44,475 nucleotides of DNA from assembly GCF_009650995.1 (NCBI RefSeq), contig NZ_WHVV01000022.1, forward strand, positions 1-44,475, given 5' to 3'. The translations under genes and the position numbers were made by a program. The DNA is from Sporosarcina cascadiensis (GTDB lineage: Bacteria > Bacillota > Bacilli > Bacillales_A > Planococcaceae). The notes below the pieces were generated by a model. That model had not been told where the DNA came from and searched no databases. It saw nothing but the letters and a program-made list of their open reading frames with translations. This document shows, piece by piece, positions 16,128 to 24,897 of this stretch (within the stretch, counting starts at the first letter, position 1; each line of letters begins with the position of its first letter).

Positions 16128-16844
16128 TTAAATTGATGCAGTAACCGTTAGGAAATCAGGAAGCGACCGTTCGTGCTTGTCGAGCATAATATGTTCCGGC
16201 TTGATGCCCTGCTCACAGAGGACTTCTATGTTTTGCATAAGGAACTCGTCACTGCCGACAACATAAAAGAGTCCGTCTTTATCTGCAGCCAGATTTTTCA
16301 CTTCGTCATAGTACTCTTTACGGTTATCGACGAACTGTGAAGTGAAATTTTTGTCAGACGCGGATTGAAAGATCTCAGTAAATAAGTAGTCCGTTGAAGA
16401 ATCAATATTCAGCGAATGAATTTGATTGACATTGTCGGCGCGGTCGAAGTAATCAAGTACAAGCGGTCTGAAAGTAGCCAGTCCGACGCCTGAAGAAAGC
16501 AGATACACATTTTTGTCTTCCCGTTTTAGCGGTACATTTGAATGTGTTTTAAATATGGCAACTTCACTTCCGACTTCTATTTTTCTTAAAATCATTTTAA
16601 ACTCGGAACATTGCTCTCTGATGCGCGTAGTGATACCGATTGAGTTTTCATGTGGTAACGTGGAGATCGACATATGGCGGATCAAGCCGCGATTCGGTTT
16701 ATCTCCGGCATTAAAACCTTCCAGTGCGAAGTGGGTGTGAGAACCTTCTTCCCATGTGAAATCCTCCGGGCGGTCAAGCATATACGTTTTAACCTCAGGT
16801 GTTTCTTCGATGATACTATTTATTTTTGTCCAGTAGATTTTCAA
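16128..16844 (-). CDS. Ferredoxin-NADP reductase-like flavoprotein
   Basis: 238 aa FNR-superfamily protein. FAD domain with RHMSIST (R-x-x-S/T flavin motif) near residue 56 and ITTRIREQ; NAD(P) domain with SSGVGLATFRP (about 117-127) and YVVGSDEFL near the C-terminus. No iron-sulfur or cytochrome domain is fused. Such stand-alone reductases pass electrons from NAD(P)H to ferredoxin, flavodoxin or ferric complexes. TTG start, GGAG eight bases before. The promoter carries a Fur-box-like site, suggesting a role in iron reduction or siderophore use; inference. Confidence 0.82.
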   Translation of the reverse strand: MKIYWTKINSIIEETPEVKTYMLDRPEDFTWEEGSHTHFALEGFNAGDKPNRGLIRHMSISTLPHENSIGITTRIREQCSEFKMILRKIEVGSEVAIFKTHSNVPLKREDKNVYLLSSGVGLATFRPLVLDYFDRADNVNQIHSLNIDSSTDYLFTEIFQSASDKNFTSQFVDNRKEYYDEVKNLAADKDGLFYVVGSDEFLMQNIEVLCEQGIKPEHIMLDKHERSLPDFLTVTASI

Positions 16845-16878
16845 TGTATAGTCTCCTCACGTAATAAGATGTAGCTTT

Positions 16879-16909
16879 ACTATACAGTAAATGATAGCCA
16901 TTCTCAATT
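16879..16909 (-). promoter_or_regulatory. Promoter overlapped by Fur-box-like palindrome
   Basis: Minus strand TTGAGA (16907-16902), 17-base spacer, TATAGT (16884-16879). The spacer and -35 contain TGATAGCCATTCTCA (16892-16906), matching TGATAATNATTATCA at 11 of 14 defined positions, inside a longer AATGATA...TCAATT context. Binding there would block RNA polymerase. Fur is the first candidate, Zur or PerR are alternatives. Confidence 0.6.
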
Positions 16910-17613
16910 AAAAGAGTGATTACTTCGAAAAAAGTTATAGGATGTAAGGCGGCTTCTAATTCAGAGTGAAGTATTGCTGAAAAAAACTTTCTGAAATAAT
17001 CCGCTGCTCTTCACCAAAACATGTGCTTGACAACCTTTCACATGCATTTTGGCAATGTGTGGATATACTTGTGCGGATTTCGTTTCTCGACTTTGTAGGG
17101 ATTTTAATTGAAGTGTGAGTTTGCAGTTTAAACCCGCTTCGGCGCTGGGGGATTGGCTTACGCTATGAGCCTACTGGCGGAGAGCATGCCAGCAGTCTCA
17201 CAGCCACGGCCGACCCCGCAGTTGCGCCTTCGCTGGCGTGGTGTATTTATATCATTTTGCTTTTTCTCAGAGTGTAGGTTTTGTGGGTGTGATTTCTTTT
17301 CGCAACTTTGCAAACGCATTGATCACAAGAATTTTAGCCACTGTAGAATAATAAGTATTGCATGAAATACCTAGCCTATCGTAATCATATTAAATATGAT
17401 ACCCATACTGTCTACTCACATAAGAAGTATTGAAAAACCAGCTAGTGCACCTTTGTTCTAGGCAACCTAAGTACGCCGACAGGTGCCTTAATGTCTGCAA
17501 AAACCACAGAAATACGGCCAAGCGAATCCTATACTGCAATCACAGCAAATCTCAAACTGCTCATGAAATAGCCTGTCAAGCACACCTTTTGGTGCAGACC
17601 CTAATTCTCTGCT
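16910..17613. other. Gene-free stretch
   Basis: About 700 bases with stops in all frames and no ORF with a ribosome site. A GC-rich island at about 17130-17240 (CGCTTCGGCGCTGGGGG ... CCACGGCCGACCCCGC) contrasts with the AT-rich surroundings and may be an intergenic repeat remnant. Nothing else recognised. Confidence 0.5.
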
Positions 17614-17874
17614 TCATTTAATTTGATAGGAGGGGACTACTGCATGACCAATAAAGATTTTACAGTGGATACTAAAAAAACCGCCTATACTCACTTTGAT
17701 ATCCTTTGATTCATTCTGGTTAGTAGTTAAGTTGCCATTTAACGTACCTCTAAGCGCCAGGCCCATATTTTCATCTTGCAATTTTCCATCTACGTACAAC
17801 TTTTCGCCAGTAAACCATCTATTTTCAACTTGTATTATATGACCTTCATAATTCGCTTCAAATACTTTCTTCAT
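17614..17874 (-). CDS. Hypothetical small protein
   Basis: 86 aa. It has a beta-rich pattern (MKKVFEANYEGHIIQVENRW, GEKLYVDGKLQD, DIKVSIGGFFSIHCKIFIG). I recall similar short Bacillus proteins of unknown function but cannot name a family. The last residues (HAVVPSYQIK) look unlike the rest and coincide with a GC-neutral segment that might be a recombination edge. No signal peptide. GAGG precedes the ATG. Confidence 0.65.
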   Translation of the reverse strand: MKKVFEANYEGHIIQVENRWFTGEKLYVDGKLQDENMGLALRGTLNGNLTTNQNESKDIKVSIGGFFSIHCKIFIGHAVVPSYQIK

Positions 17875-17990
17875 GAAATCCCTCCTCGTAAAATTAGTGG
17901 ACCTTATTGCTGGTAAGGACAGCGCACTTCTTCAAGAATTCGCCTCCATTATTATGCATACGTTCTGGATCGGCACTACGTTTCATTTTG

Positions 17991-18019
17991 AAAAAAAGAG
18001 CACCGAAAAATCGGTGCTC
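17991..18019 (-). terminator. Terminator after the MMPL gene
   Basis: Minus strand GAGCACCGA-TTTT-TCGGTGCTC perfect stem followed by seven T. Confidence 0.95.
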
Positions 18020-18032
18020 AAACGAATTTTGC

Positions 18033-20183
18033 TTATTTTCCTAGGTCATGCGGCTGCTGGTTTTTCGAGCGGTACAGCCCTTTGCCGAACGGCAGCCACC
18101 AGTTCCACTTGCCGAACAGTTTCATCAGACTCGGCACGAGCAGCAGGCGGATGATCGTCGCATCAATGGCGACCGCAATGGCGATGCCGACGCCGATTTG
18201 TTTTACCGGCATAACGTCCGTAAACGCGAAAGCACCCGTCAGAACAATCATGATCAGTGCAGCGGATGTGATAACTTTACTTGTCGTCGCAAGTCCTTCG
18301 ACCGTAGACTTATCGTTATCGAATGAATAGGAGAATTCCTCCTGCATCCGTGAAATCAGGAATACTTCATAGTCCATGCTCAAGCCGAAAACGAGGCTGA
18401 ACACGATGACCGGAATAATGAGTGCGACGGTTCCGGGATGCAGTCCGAAATGGCCGTACTGGAATATATAGACGAGTATCCCGAATGTCGCCGACAGCCC
18501 GAGAATATTCATCAGGATTGCCTTAATTGGGATGACGAGCGACCGGAATGCAAACATCAGGATGAAGAATGTCGACACGACAATGATCAGCAGCACGTAG
18601 ACGATTTGATTGGCGATTTCGTCGAAAATTTCTTGATTGAATCGCGATTCGCCGCCGATCAATAAATTCCAGTCTGTCTTTTTTGCGGACCAGTCGCGCA
18701 CCCAGTCCTGTGCTTCGTTCGAACTGCCGGAAGCGTTGAGTGTGACCGGGACGAGCAGCTGGTCACCGTTCGTGAAGTTCTCAAGCACCGGTTTCAGCTG
18801 TGCATCCATGTCTGGAACGAGCAGTGACTGTTCCCATTGATCTGGTGTTTCGATCCCGCTCACCGTGTAAATTGTAGAGACATCTCCGACCAATGGGTCA
18901 TCGGTCAGCTGTTGCTCAAGTTTTTTCATCTCCGACAGCCCGCCGGTATCCTCCCAGCCGCCCGCGCGTTCTGCGAGAAGGAAGACGGTGCTTTCATTAC
19001 CCATTCCGAACGTGTCCTGCATACTTTCGAATGCCTGCCGCGTATCGAATGACTCAGGAAGCGAGTCGATCTGCGGTATCGTCAGCTCCATATTTCGTAC
19101 CGGGATGAGCGCGATGGCCAATAAAACAAATGCCACGATAGCGATGGTCACGGGACGCTTAATGACGGCATTGGCAAATTTCCTCCAGCCATTCGCTTCT
19201 TCACCGCGGTCCTTCAGCAGCCGTCCTTTATGGATACGTTCGCCGAGCAGCAGCAGCACAGACGGCAGTAAAGTGAGGGAGGCTGCGACCGCCATGCCGA
19301 CCACGACCATACCGCCGAGCGCGATGTTCCCGAAAATATCCACTTTGATCAGCAGCATAGCGCCGAGGCCGATGAACACGCAGACGGCGGAGAAGATGAT
19401 CGAGCGTCCTGCCGTGCGGATTGTCATGATGACGGAGTCCGTGATGCTCTGTTTCTTCAGTTCTTCGCGGTAGCGGCTGATGAACAGCAGCGCAAAATCG
19501 ATACTGAGTGCGAGTCCGAGCATCGGCACGATGTTCAGCACGAAAATGGACAGATCCACATTGTTGCCAAGCAGTGCCAGGATACCGAGCGAGCAGACAA
19601 CGGTCCCAATCCCGACCAATAAAGGCACAACCGACGCGACGATCGTGCCGAATGCGAACAGCAGCACGATAATCGCGATCGGCAGACCAATCGCTTCCGC
19701 TGTCATCAAGTCACGCTGACTTGCTTTATTGATATCGTGCTCAAAAGCGCCTCCGCCTGTCAGTACAATGCCGTTTTCTCCTTCGAATGAATCCCGGATA
19801 TCCTCTACGGCTTTCGGCATATCGTCCGGTTCTTCGCTGAATTGCAGCATCGCATAGGAAAGATCGTCTGTGTATTGATCTTTTTCATTCAGCGGTGAAA
19901 CGATTTCAGACGCAATTCCGAGGGAGTCCAGTTCAGAAAGGGTTGATTCTATTTCCTTGTCTGTCTTTCCGTCAAATACTAAAAACAGCGTCTCGGCAGG
20001 CAGATTGAAGTCCTCTGAGACGATTTTCATAACTTTTTCATGCTCCCCGTCCACTCGGAAGCCGTCACCCGCGAGCAGGCCGGGCAGCTGGATGGCGAAA
20101 TAGGTCATGACGCCGAATAAAATCAGCCAGAAAGCGAGAATCCATTTATATGATTTGGTGATGAAGTTTGCAAAGCTGTGCAA
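18033..20183 (-). CDS. MMPL/RND-family membrane transporter (YdfJ-like)
   Basis: 716 aa, normal for the short bacterial MMPL proteins. Two halves, each of one membrane helix, a large external domain and a cluster of five helices. Seen: the sterol-sensing-like segments GLALSIDFALLFISRYREE and VFGLSMDYEVFLISRMQEE, each with the paired Asp/Tyr region typical of MMPL/RND proton relay helices. It should export lipids, peptides or drugs; substrate unknown. TTG start, GGGAGGA eight bases before. It is transcribed alone. Confidence 0.92.
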   Translation of the reverse strand: MHSFANFITKSYKWILAFWLILFGVMTYFAIQLPGLLAGDGFRVDGEHEKVMKIVSEDFNLPAETLFLVFDGKTDKEIESTLSELDSLGIASEIVSPLNEKDQYTDDLSYAMLQFSEEPDDMPKAVEDIRDSFEGENGIVLTGGGAFEHDINKASQRDLMTAEAIGLPIAIIVLLFAFGTIVASVVPLLVGIGTVVCSLGILALLGNNVDLSIFVLNIVPMLGLALSIDFALLFISRYREELKKQSITDSVIMTIRTAGRSIIFSAVCVFIGLGAMLLIKVDIFGNIALGGMVVVGMAVAASLTLLPSVLLLLGERIHKGRLLKDRGEEANGWRKFANAVIKRPVTIAIVAFVLLAIALIPVRNMELTIPQIDSLPESFDTRQAFESMQDTFGMGNESTVFLLAERAGGWEDTGGLSEMKKLEQQLTDDPLVGDVSTIYTVSGIETPDQWEQSLLVPDMDAQLKPVLENFTNGDQLLVPVTLNASGSSNEAQDWVRDWSAKKTDWNLLIGGESRFNQEIFDEIANQIVYVLLIIVVSTFFILMFAFRSLVIPIKAILMNILGLSATFGILVYIFQYGHFGLHPGTVALIIPVIVFSLVFGLSMDYEVFLISRMQEEFSYSFDNDKSTVEGLATTSKVITSAALIMIVLTGAFAFTDVMPVKQIGVGIAIAVAIDATIIRLLLVPSLMKLFGKWNWWLPFGKGLYRSKNQQPHDLGK

Positions 20184-20298
20184 GGTGATTCCTCCCAGGT
20201 GATCTATGTATTGATCAGGTAGTCTATGTTTATCATAGCGGAGAACGGGTGGAATGTCTTGCCGAATCGGCTGAAATCAATGACATCAAAACCTTTCT

Positions 20299-20440
20299 AT
20301 GAGCGCTTGCGGGGGTTTTATGATCGCACAGGGCAGAGGTATGAGCACTCAACGAAGTGTAATGAGCGGTTGTAGGCAAACTACGAGCGGCAGCAAGGCT
20401 GTTATGATCGCTTGTCACTGTTATATGATCGTTGCTGTAT
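20299..20440. repeat. Array of seven 21-bp degenerate repeats (array 1)
   Basis: An ATGAKCGnn head begins at 20299, 20320, 20341, 20362, 20383, 20404 and 20425, exactly 21 bases apart each time. The remaining ~12 bases of each unit vary. One unit has ACGAGC. The array lies between the cspB terminator and the 5' end of the MMPL gene. A related array is at 34485-34605. Confidence 0.85.
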
Positions 20441-20464
20441 ATGTATTTTAAAAAAGAGAGCAAT

Positions 20465-20495
20465 AAAAAAACCACTTCCCAAAAGGAAGTGGTTT
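20465..20495 (-). terminator. Terminator after the cold shock gene
   Basis: Minus strand AAACCACTTCC-TTTT-GGGAAGTGGTTT followed by a T-run. Confidence 0.95.
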
Positions 20496-20506
20496 GAAAG
20501 GTTAAA

Positions 20507-20707
20507 TTAGTTTTTTGTAACGTTAGTTGCTTGAAGTCCGCGTTGTCCTTGCTCGATTTCGAAAGACACGTCTTGACCTTCTTCAAGAGTTTTGAATCCG
20601 TCGCCTTGGATAGCGGAGAAGTGTACGAATACATCGTCGCCATCTTCACGTTCGATGAAGCCATAACCTTTTTCTGCGTTAAACCATTTTACTTTACCTT
20701 GTTCCAT
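20507..20707 (-). CDS. cspB: Cold shock protein (CspB/CspD type)
   Basis: 66 aa OB-fold RNA chaperone from the ATG at 20707 (GAGGAGG upstream); an in-frame upstream extension is not used. Seen: RNP1 KGYGFIE and RNP2 [16 protein letters not shown] start. Binds single-stranded RNA and prevents secondary structure. A ~110-nt leader precedes it, as usual for csp genes. Confidence 0.96.
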   Translation of the reverse strand: MEQGKVKWFNAEKGYGFIEREDGDDVFVHFSAIQGDGFKTLEEGQDVSFEIEQGQRGLQATNVTKN

Positions 20708-20823
20708 GTTTGTTTCCTCCTCGTGCACTGTTGTGTACACATTGTATTACTATCCTTGCTCAATTCTTGAAACGGTCGAGATGAAATCGTCGGACCAACG
20801 TCGAACAAAAATAATTCTCCTTT

Positions 20824-20852
20824 ATCATAACAACTATTGGCAGACATTGCAA
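20824..20852 (-). promoter_or_regulatory. cspB promoter
   Basis: Minus strand TTGCAA (20852-20847), 17-base spacer, TATGAT (20829-20824). Predicted start near 20817 leaves a leader of about 110 nt before the ATG, in line with cold-shock leaders. Confidence 0.65.
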
Positions 20853-20864
20853 GTTAAAAGAACC

Positions 20865-21869
20865 CTACACGAATAACGCGAGGACCTTATAAACGATTGC
20901 TGCGACAAGTGCAGAGATCGGCATCGTGATGATCCACGTCATAACAATGGTCTTCGCAACGCCCCATTTCACGCCTTTTAAACGCTGTGCTGACCCTACA
21001 CCCATGATGGATGAAGAAATAACGTGCGTCGTGCTGACAGGCAGATGGAGCAGGGTGGCGCCGAAAATGATGGTAGCAGAATTCAGATCTGCCGCAATGC
21101 CGTGAATCGGACGGATCTTCATAATTTTACCGCCGACGGTTTTGATAATCTTATAGCCGCCGATCGATGTTCCGATTCCCATGGAAGTGGCGGCTGCGAT
21201 CCGTACCCACAGCTGAATATCATCGGAAGTCTGCAAATTGGCGGCAATCAATGCCATTGTAATGATTCCCATTGCTTTTTGCGCATCATTCGTGCCGTGC
21301 GTGAACGACTGGATAGCCGCCGTTCCGATCTGCATATAGCGGATCCGTTTATTCGCTTTGAAAAGATTACGGTTTTTCAGAACATTCTTCAGGACTGTCA
21401 TGACAATGAAACCGCCGACCAGCGCAATGACCGGGGACAGAAGGAGTGCCTGAATAATCTTGATGAATCCGCTGTAGTTCAGAATCCCGAAACCGGCTGC
21501 TGCAATCGCGGCTCCTGCGATCGAACCAATCAGCGCGTGTGACGAACTGGAAGGAATTCCGAAATACCATGTCACAAGGTTCCAGATGATCGCAGAGACA
21601 AGCGCGGCTAAAATGACCAATGAACCCACACCGTCAGGCAATAAAAAAGGGTCAACAATATCTTTTGTAATCGTCTTCGCGACCCCTGTAAACGTCAATG
21701 CTCCGATAAAGTTCATCGTTGCTGCCATCATAATTGCAGTCCGCGGTTTTAATGCACGCGTCGAAACAGATGTGGCGATGGCGTTGGCTGTGTCGTGAAA
21801 ACCATTGATGAAGTCGAATGCCAGGGCAAACACGACAACGAGAATGGTGAGTATGAGAATCGTATCCAT
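20865..21869 (-). CDS. pit: PiT-family inorganic phosphate transporter
   Basis: 334 aa, about ten membrane helices. The duplicated PiT signature is visible: FDFINGFHDTANAIATSVSTRAL at residues 19-41 and SFTHGTNDAQKAMGIITMALI near 185. Takes up phosphate (or metal phosphate) with protons. It follows the YkaA gene by 13 bases, the same pairing as ykaA-pit in Bacillus. The cspB promoter lies 3 bases downstream of its stop region. Confidence 0.95.
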   Translation of the reverse strand: MDTILILTILVVVFALAFDFINGFHDTANAIATSVSTRALKPRTAIMMAATMNFIGALTFTGVAKTITKDIVDPFLLPDGVGSLVILAALVSAIIWNLVTWYFGIPSSSSHALIGSIAGAAIAAAGFGILNYSGFIKIIQALLLSPVIALVGGFIVMTVLKNVLKNRNLFKANKRIRYMQIGTAAIQSFTHGTNDAQKAMGIITMALIAANLQTSDDIQLWVRIAAATSMGIGTSIGGYKIIKTVGGKIMKIRPIHGIAADLNSATIIFGATLLHLPVSTTHVISSSIMGVGSAQRLKGVKWGVAKTIVMTWIITMPISALVAAIVYKVLALFV

Positions 21870-21882
21870 CAGCTGTTACTCC

Positions 21883-22503
21883 TTACGCGTTACGCATTAT
21901 GATCGTTTCGATTGTGTTGGCGACGTCCTGGCAATAATCAGCGGTTTCTTCGAGTAATTCGTACAGATCCTTCAGCTGAATGATTCGGATTGGATCTTTT
22001 TCCCGAATGAACAACTGCTTAATGGATGTCCGCAGCACGTCGTCGCAAATCCGTTCATACTCTTTGATCTGCACGGCATGTGTGCGCATCTCCACAAGCT
22101 TCTTATTCGTCAGAAGCTCCATTGCTTTGACGATTTCATCCGTGCTTTTGACGATATTGTCCATGAACTTCTGCATATATTCATCCACTTCAATGAGGGA
22201 GAACATTTCCAAATTTCCAATGAAATGCTCGATTCCATCTAAGATGTCGTCCATTTTGATGGCCAGCTGCAAAATATCTTCACGTTCAATCGGTGTCATG
22301 AACGATGTGTTCAGTTTGGTGATCAATTCATGAATCAGCGTATCGCCTGAAGTCTCAAATGCTTTCATTTTGATGCTGATTTCCTTCAGGTCCGCCACCG
22401 TATCTACTTTAAAATCATCTGCATAGTGCAGCGACTCCTGCACATGTTTCGCAATGTCCAATAAAGCAGTGAAAAATGGATCGGGTTTTCGTGGACTTAA
22501 CAT
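21883..22503 (-). CDS. ykaA: DUF47 / PhoU-like phosphate transport regulator
   Basis: 206 aa from the ATG at 22503 (GGAGG nine bases before); the longer frame to 22566 has no site. All-helical, PhoU-like protein of the DUF47 (YkaA) family, with ALKMDDILDGIEHFIGN-like stretch DDILDGIEHF and ICDDVLRTSIKQLF. Members lie beside pit genes and are thought to modulate phosphate uptake. First gene of the pair. Confidence 0.93.
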   Translation of the reverse strand: MLSPRKPDPFFTALLDIAKHVQESLHYADDFKVDTVADLKEISIKMKAFETSGDTLIHELITKLNTSFMTPIEREDILQLAIKMDDILDGIEHFIGNLEMFSLIEVDEYMQKFMDNIVKSTDEIVKAMELLTNKKLVEMRTHAVQIKEYERICDDVLRTSIKQLFIREKDPIRIIQLKDLYELLEETADYCQDVANTIETIIMRNA

Positions 22504-22665
22504 GTATTTTCCTCCATCTATTGTTGAAATCGTTAGTGTAACGTAGTTCAGCAGTTTCCCAAACACGCCTTAACGTATTGGATTCCTACATCATACCAAA
22601 ATAATTGCATAAAAAGATAGAGAATCGTGTAGTAATTTGATGGTTTTTGCGCAGAACTTCAGAAA

Positions 22666-22712
22666 ATCTTAAGAATCATCCTTATGGTTCCTTAAGATGG
22701 TATTTGTATACT
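22666..22712 (+). promoter_or_regulatory. Inverted repeat and -10 box before ABC exporter
   Basis: ATCTTAAG (22666-22673) and CTTAAGAT (22691-22698) form a 8-base inverted repeat with 17 bases between. A TATACT -10 box lies at 22707-22712 but the -35 position is poor (ATGGTT), which suggests an activator-dependent promoter using the repeat. Regulator unknown. Confidence 0.5.
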
Positions 22713-22742
22713 GAAGTTAATACAGTCGTGGGAGGAAAAATA

Positions 22743-23441
22743 TTGATTACAGTAGATAATATAAATCATTCATTTTTAATCGGAAGAAAAGGGAAAGAAA
22801 CCAATGTGCCTGTGCTGAAGCGTATTTCATTTTCGGTCCGGCAGGGAGAGATTGTCTCAATTGTGGGACGAAGCGGCTCCGGAAAATCCACATTGCTTCA
22901 TATATTAGCAGGGTTCTTAAAACCGGACAGCGGAGAAATACGGGTGAAAGATACGGTGACTTCCACATTTTCCGAACAGCAAAGTGCGCAGTTCCGTTTG
23001 GAGAACTTCGGTTTCATTTTTCAAAATTTCCAGCTCATGCCTGGTCTGACGGCATTCGAGAATGTGGAGTTGCCGCTGAAGTTAACAGGGATGAATCGTC
23101 ATACACGTAAAGATAAAGTCAATAAGTTGATGCAGCAAGTGGGTTTGACTGCTGTACAGGATCATTATCCGAATGAATTGTCAGGAGGACAGCAGCAGCG
23201 GGTCAGTATCGCGCGTGCACTGATCACGGATCCGCCCATTATTTTCGCGGACGAACCGACAGGCAGTCTGGATTCGGAGACGGAGCTGGAAGTATTGCAG
23301 TTGATCCAAACACTTAATAAGACGCTCGGCATCACGTTTGTCATCATCACACATGACGATGAAGTGGCACACAAGGCGGACAGGATGTACCGGATGCATG
23401 ACGGGATTTTGACGGAAGAAGGTGTTCCACATGCAGTTTAA
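22743..23441 (+). CDS. ABC transporter ATP-binding protein (MacB/LolD type)
   Basis: 232 aa from the TTG at 22743, seven bases after GGGAGG; the frame extends 5' through the promoter and is not used there. Walker A GRSGSGKS, Q-loop FQNFQLM, signature LSGGQQQR, Walker B IIFADEPTGSLD, H-loop THDDE. It belongs to the LolD/MacB/FtsE-like group, pairing with a FtsX-type permease that overlaps its 3' end. It powers export or mechanotransmission, not import. Confidence 0.93.
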   Translation: MITVDNINHSFLIGRKGKETNVPVLKRISFSVRQGEIVSIVGRSGSGKSTLLHILAGFLKPDSGEIRVKDTVTSTFSEQQSAQFRLENFGFIFQNFQLMPGLTAFENVELPLKLTGMNRHTRKDKVNKLMQQVGLTAVQDHYPNELSGGQQQRVSIARALITDPPIIFADEPTGSLDSETELEVLQLIQTLNKTLGITFVIITHDDEVAHKADRMYRMHDGILTEEGVPHAV

Positions 23442-24738
23442 AGACCAGATTGATTTTATTCGGCAGCATATCAGGAAAAATAAACTGCGCGTTTTCATGA
23501 CGGTTCTCGCGGCAACAATGGGTACGGCATTTCTGATCGTATTGGCAAGCGTCGGCTTCGGAATTCACGATACGCTGAGAAACGAGATTCTGGATAATCG
23601 GCTGGTTACACAAATTGAAGTGTATTCCAGTGAACTGGATGTCAGTAAAGCGGTGGAAATGAAAGACATCGACCATGTCAAAGCGGTCGTTGTGCGTCAG
23701 AATGTCAATGCGCTGCAGCAGGAGTCAATCGGGAAATATACCGCTAACGGTAATTTACTTGTGACCGATTTTAATGAAGAAGCAAAAGTCGGCTTCGCTT
23801 TGGAAGAGGGAAGACTGCCGGAAACAGCTGATGAAGTGGTAGTGGGGAGCGGTTTTGCTGAGAGTTTGATTGACCAGCAGGCTGCCGATAAAATAATGGA
23901 ATCACTTCCTGCAGATTCACAGGAAGAACCCGATCTACCTGCATACGATGGAAAATTGATCGGAGAAAAGTTCGTTTATCAAATGGGAGATTACAATACA
24001 GGTGACCTATTTAAGGATCAAACCGAATTGACCATTGTCGGCATTGCCGAAAAGCCGTCAAAAGACTGGCTGGTGGACAATAAAATTTACGCGGATGCGG
24101 AGCTGATTCCTAAACTGGAGAACATCTACCAGAAGCAGGAGGCAGACTTGGAGGATAATCCGCTGCTGTCCAGTATGCTGTACGTTTACGCGGATGAGCT
24201 TGAAAACGTAAAGTCGGTCACGAATCAATTGAAAGAGGACGGCTATGATGTCTATTCCATCTCAGAAGAATTGGATCGCGTTGATGTATTCTTTCTTGCG
24301 TTGAAAGCGGGTCTCGTATTTGTGGGCACGATTGCCATCTTAATCTCTTCTATTGGAATCTTCAACACGATGACCATGGCTGTGACGGAACGCACACGTG
24401 AAATTGGTGTCATGAAGGCGATCGGTGCACAGCCAAAGCTGATTCAGCGGCTGTTCTTGATGGAAAGCGCATGGATTGGGATTGTCGGAACTGTTTTAGC
24501 GCTCATTATTTCCTACGCCGTAAGCTTTGTTTCCAATTGGTTACTGCCTATCATCGTGGGGGCGGCAATGGGGGAAGAGGATTTTGCTGATTTACATGTC
24601 ACATTCTCCATCATTCCCTGGCAGCTGGTCGTTATTGCTTCCGCCATCAGTCTGACTGTCGCCGTTGTATCAGGCTGGCGTCCTGCAAGAAAGGCTACGA
24701 AAATCGATGTGATTGATGCGCTGCGGCGCGAATTATAA
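23431..24738 (+). CDS. ABC transporter permease (MacB/FtsX family)
   Basis: 435 aa from the ATG at 23431 (GAAGGTG upstream), overlapping the ATPase gene by 11 bases. One N-terminal helix (about 20-45), a large external MacB-like domain (about 60-280), then three C-terminal helices with the FtsX signature TERTREIGVMKAIGA and SGWRPARKATKIDVIDALR. No membrane-fusion (YknX-like) partner is seen. Candidate roles: antimicrobial peptide or lipoprotein-related export. Confidence 0.92.
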   Translation: MQFKDQIDFIRQHIRKNKLRVFMTVLAATMGTAFLIVLASVGFGIHDTLRNEILDNRLVTQIEVYSSELDVSKAVEMKDIDHVKAVVVRQNVNALQQESIGKYTANGNLLVTDFNEEAKVGFALEEGRLPETADEVVVGSGFAESLIDQQAADKIMESLPADSQEEPDLPAYDGKLIGEKFVYQMGDYNTGDLFKDQTELTIVGIAEKPSKDWLVDNKIYADAELIPKLENIYQKQEADLEDNPLLSSMLYVYADELENVKSVTNQLKEDGYDVYSISEELDRVDVFFLALKAGLVFVGTIAILISSIGIFNTMTMAVTERTREIGVMKAIGAQPKLIQRLFLMESAWIGIVGTVLALIISYAVSFVSNWLLPIIVGAAMGEEDFADLHVTFSIIPWQLVVIASAISLTVAVVSGWRPARKATKIDVIDALRREL

Positions 24739-24741
24739 GAG

Positions 24742-24788
24742 AAACCAAGAGTTCCTGAAATTCCGGGAGGCTCTTGGTTTTTTTTATT
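24742..24788 (+). terminator. Terminator after the ABC exporter
   Basis: AACCAAGAG ... CTCTTGGTT 9-base stem with a 19-base insert, then eight T. Confidence 0.88.
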
Positions 24789-24897
24789 TTGTTTTCTGTT
24801 AGGGATTATTACGTCTGCGTTAAGATTTTGTAAGTATGTTGAAAATTAATTACTGAATGAGATGATAGAGGCAAATGAAACGGGAAAGGTGTTTGGA

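Noticed and set aside
17644..17709. 21-aa plus-strand frame with AGGAGG before its ATG
   Set aside because: It is antisense to the end of the 86-aa gene, whose protein pattern is better supported; too short to judge.
20299..20440. CRISPR-like array
   Set aside because: The conserved part is only about 7-8 bases with 12-13 variable bases; no 23-47 bp repeats and no cas genes.
20233..20664. 143-aa minus-strand frame with heptad repeats
   Set aside because: It overlaps cspB in another frame, has no ribosome site, and its heptads are the translation of the 21-bp DNA array.
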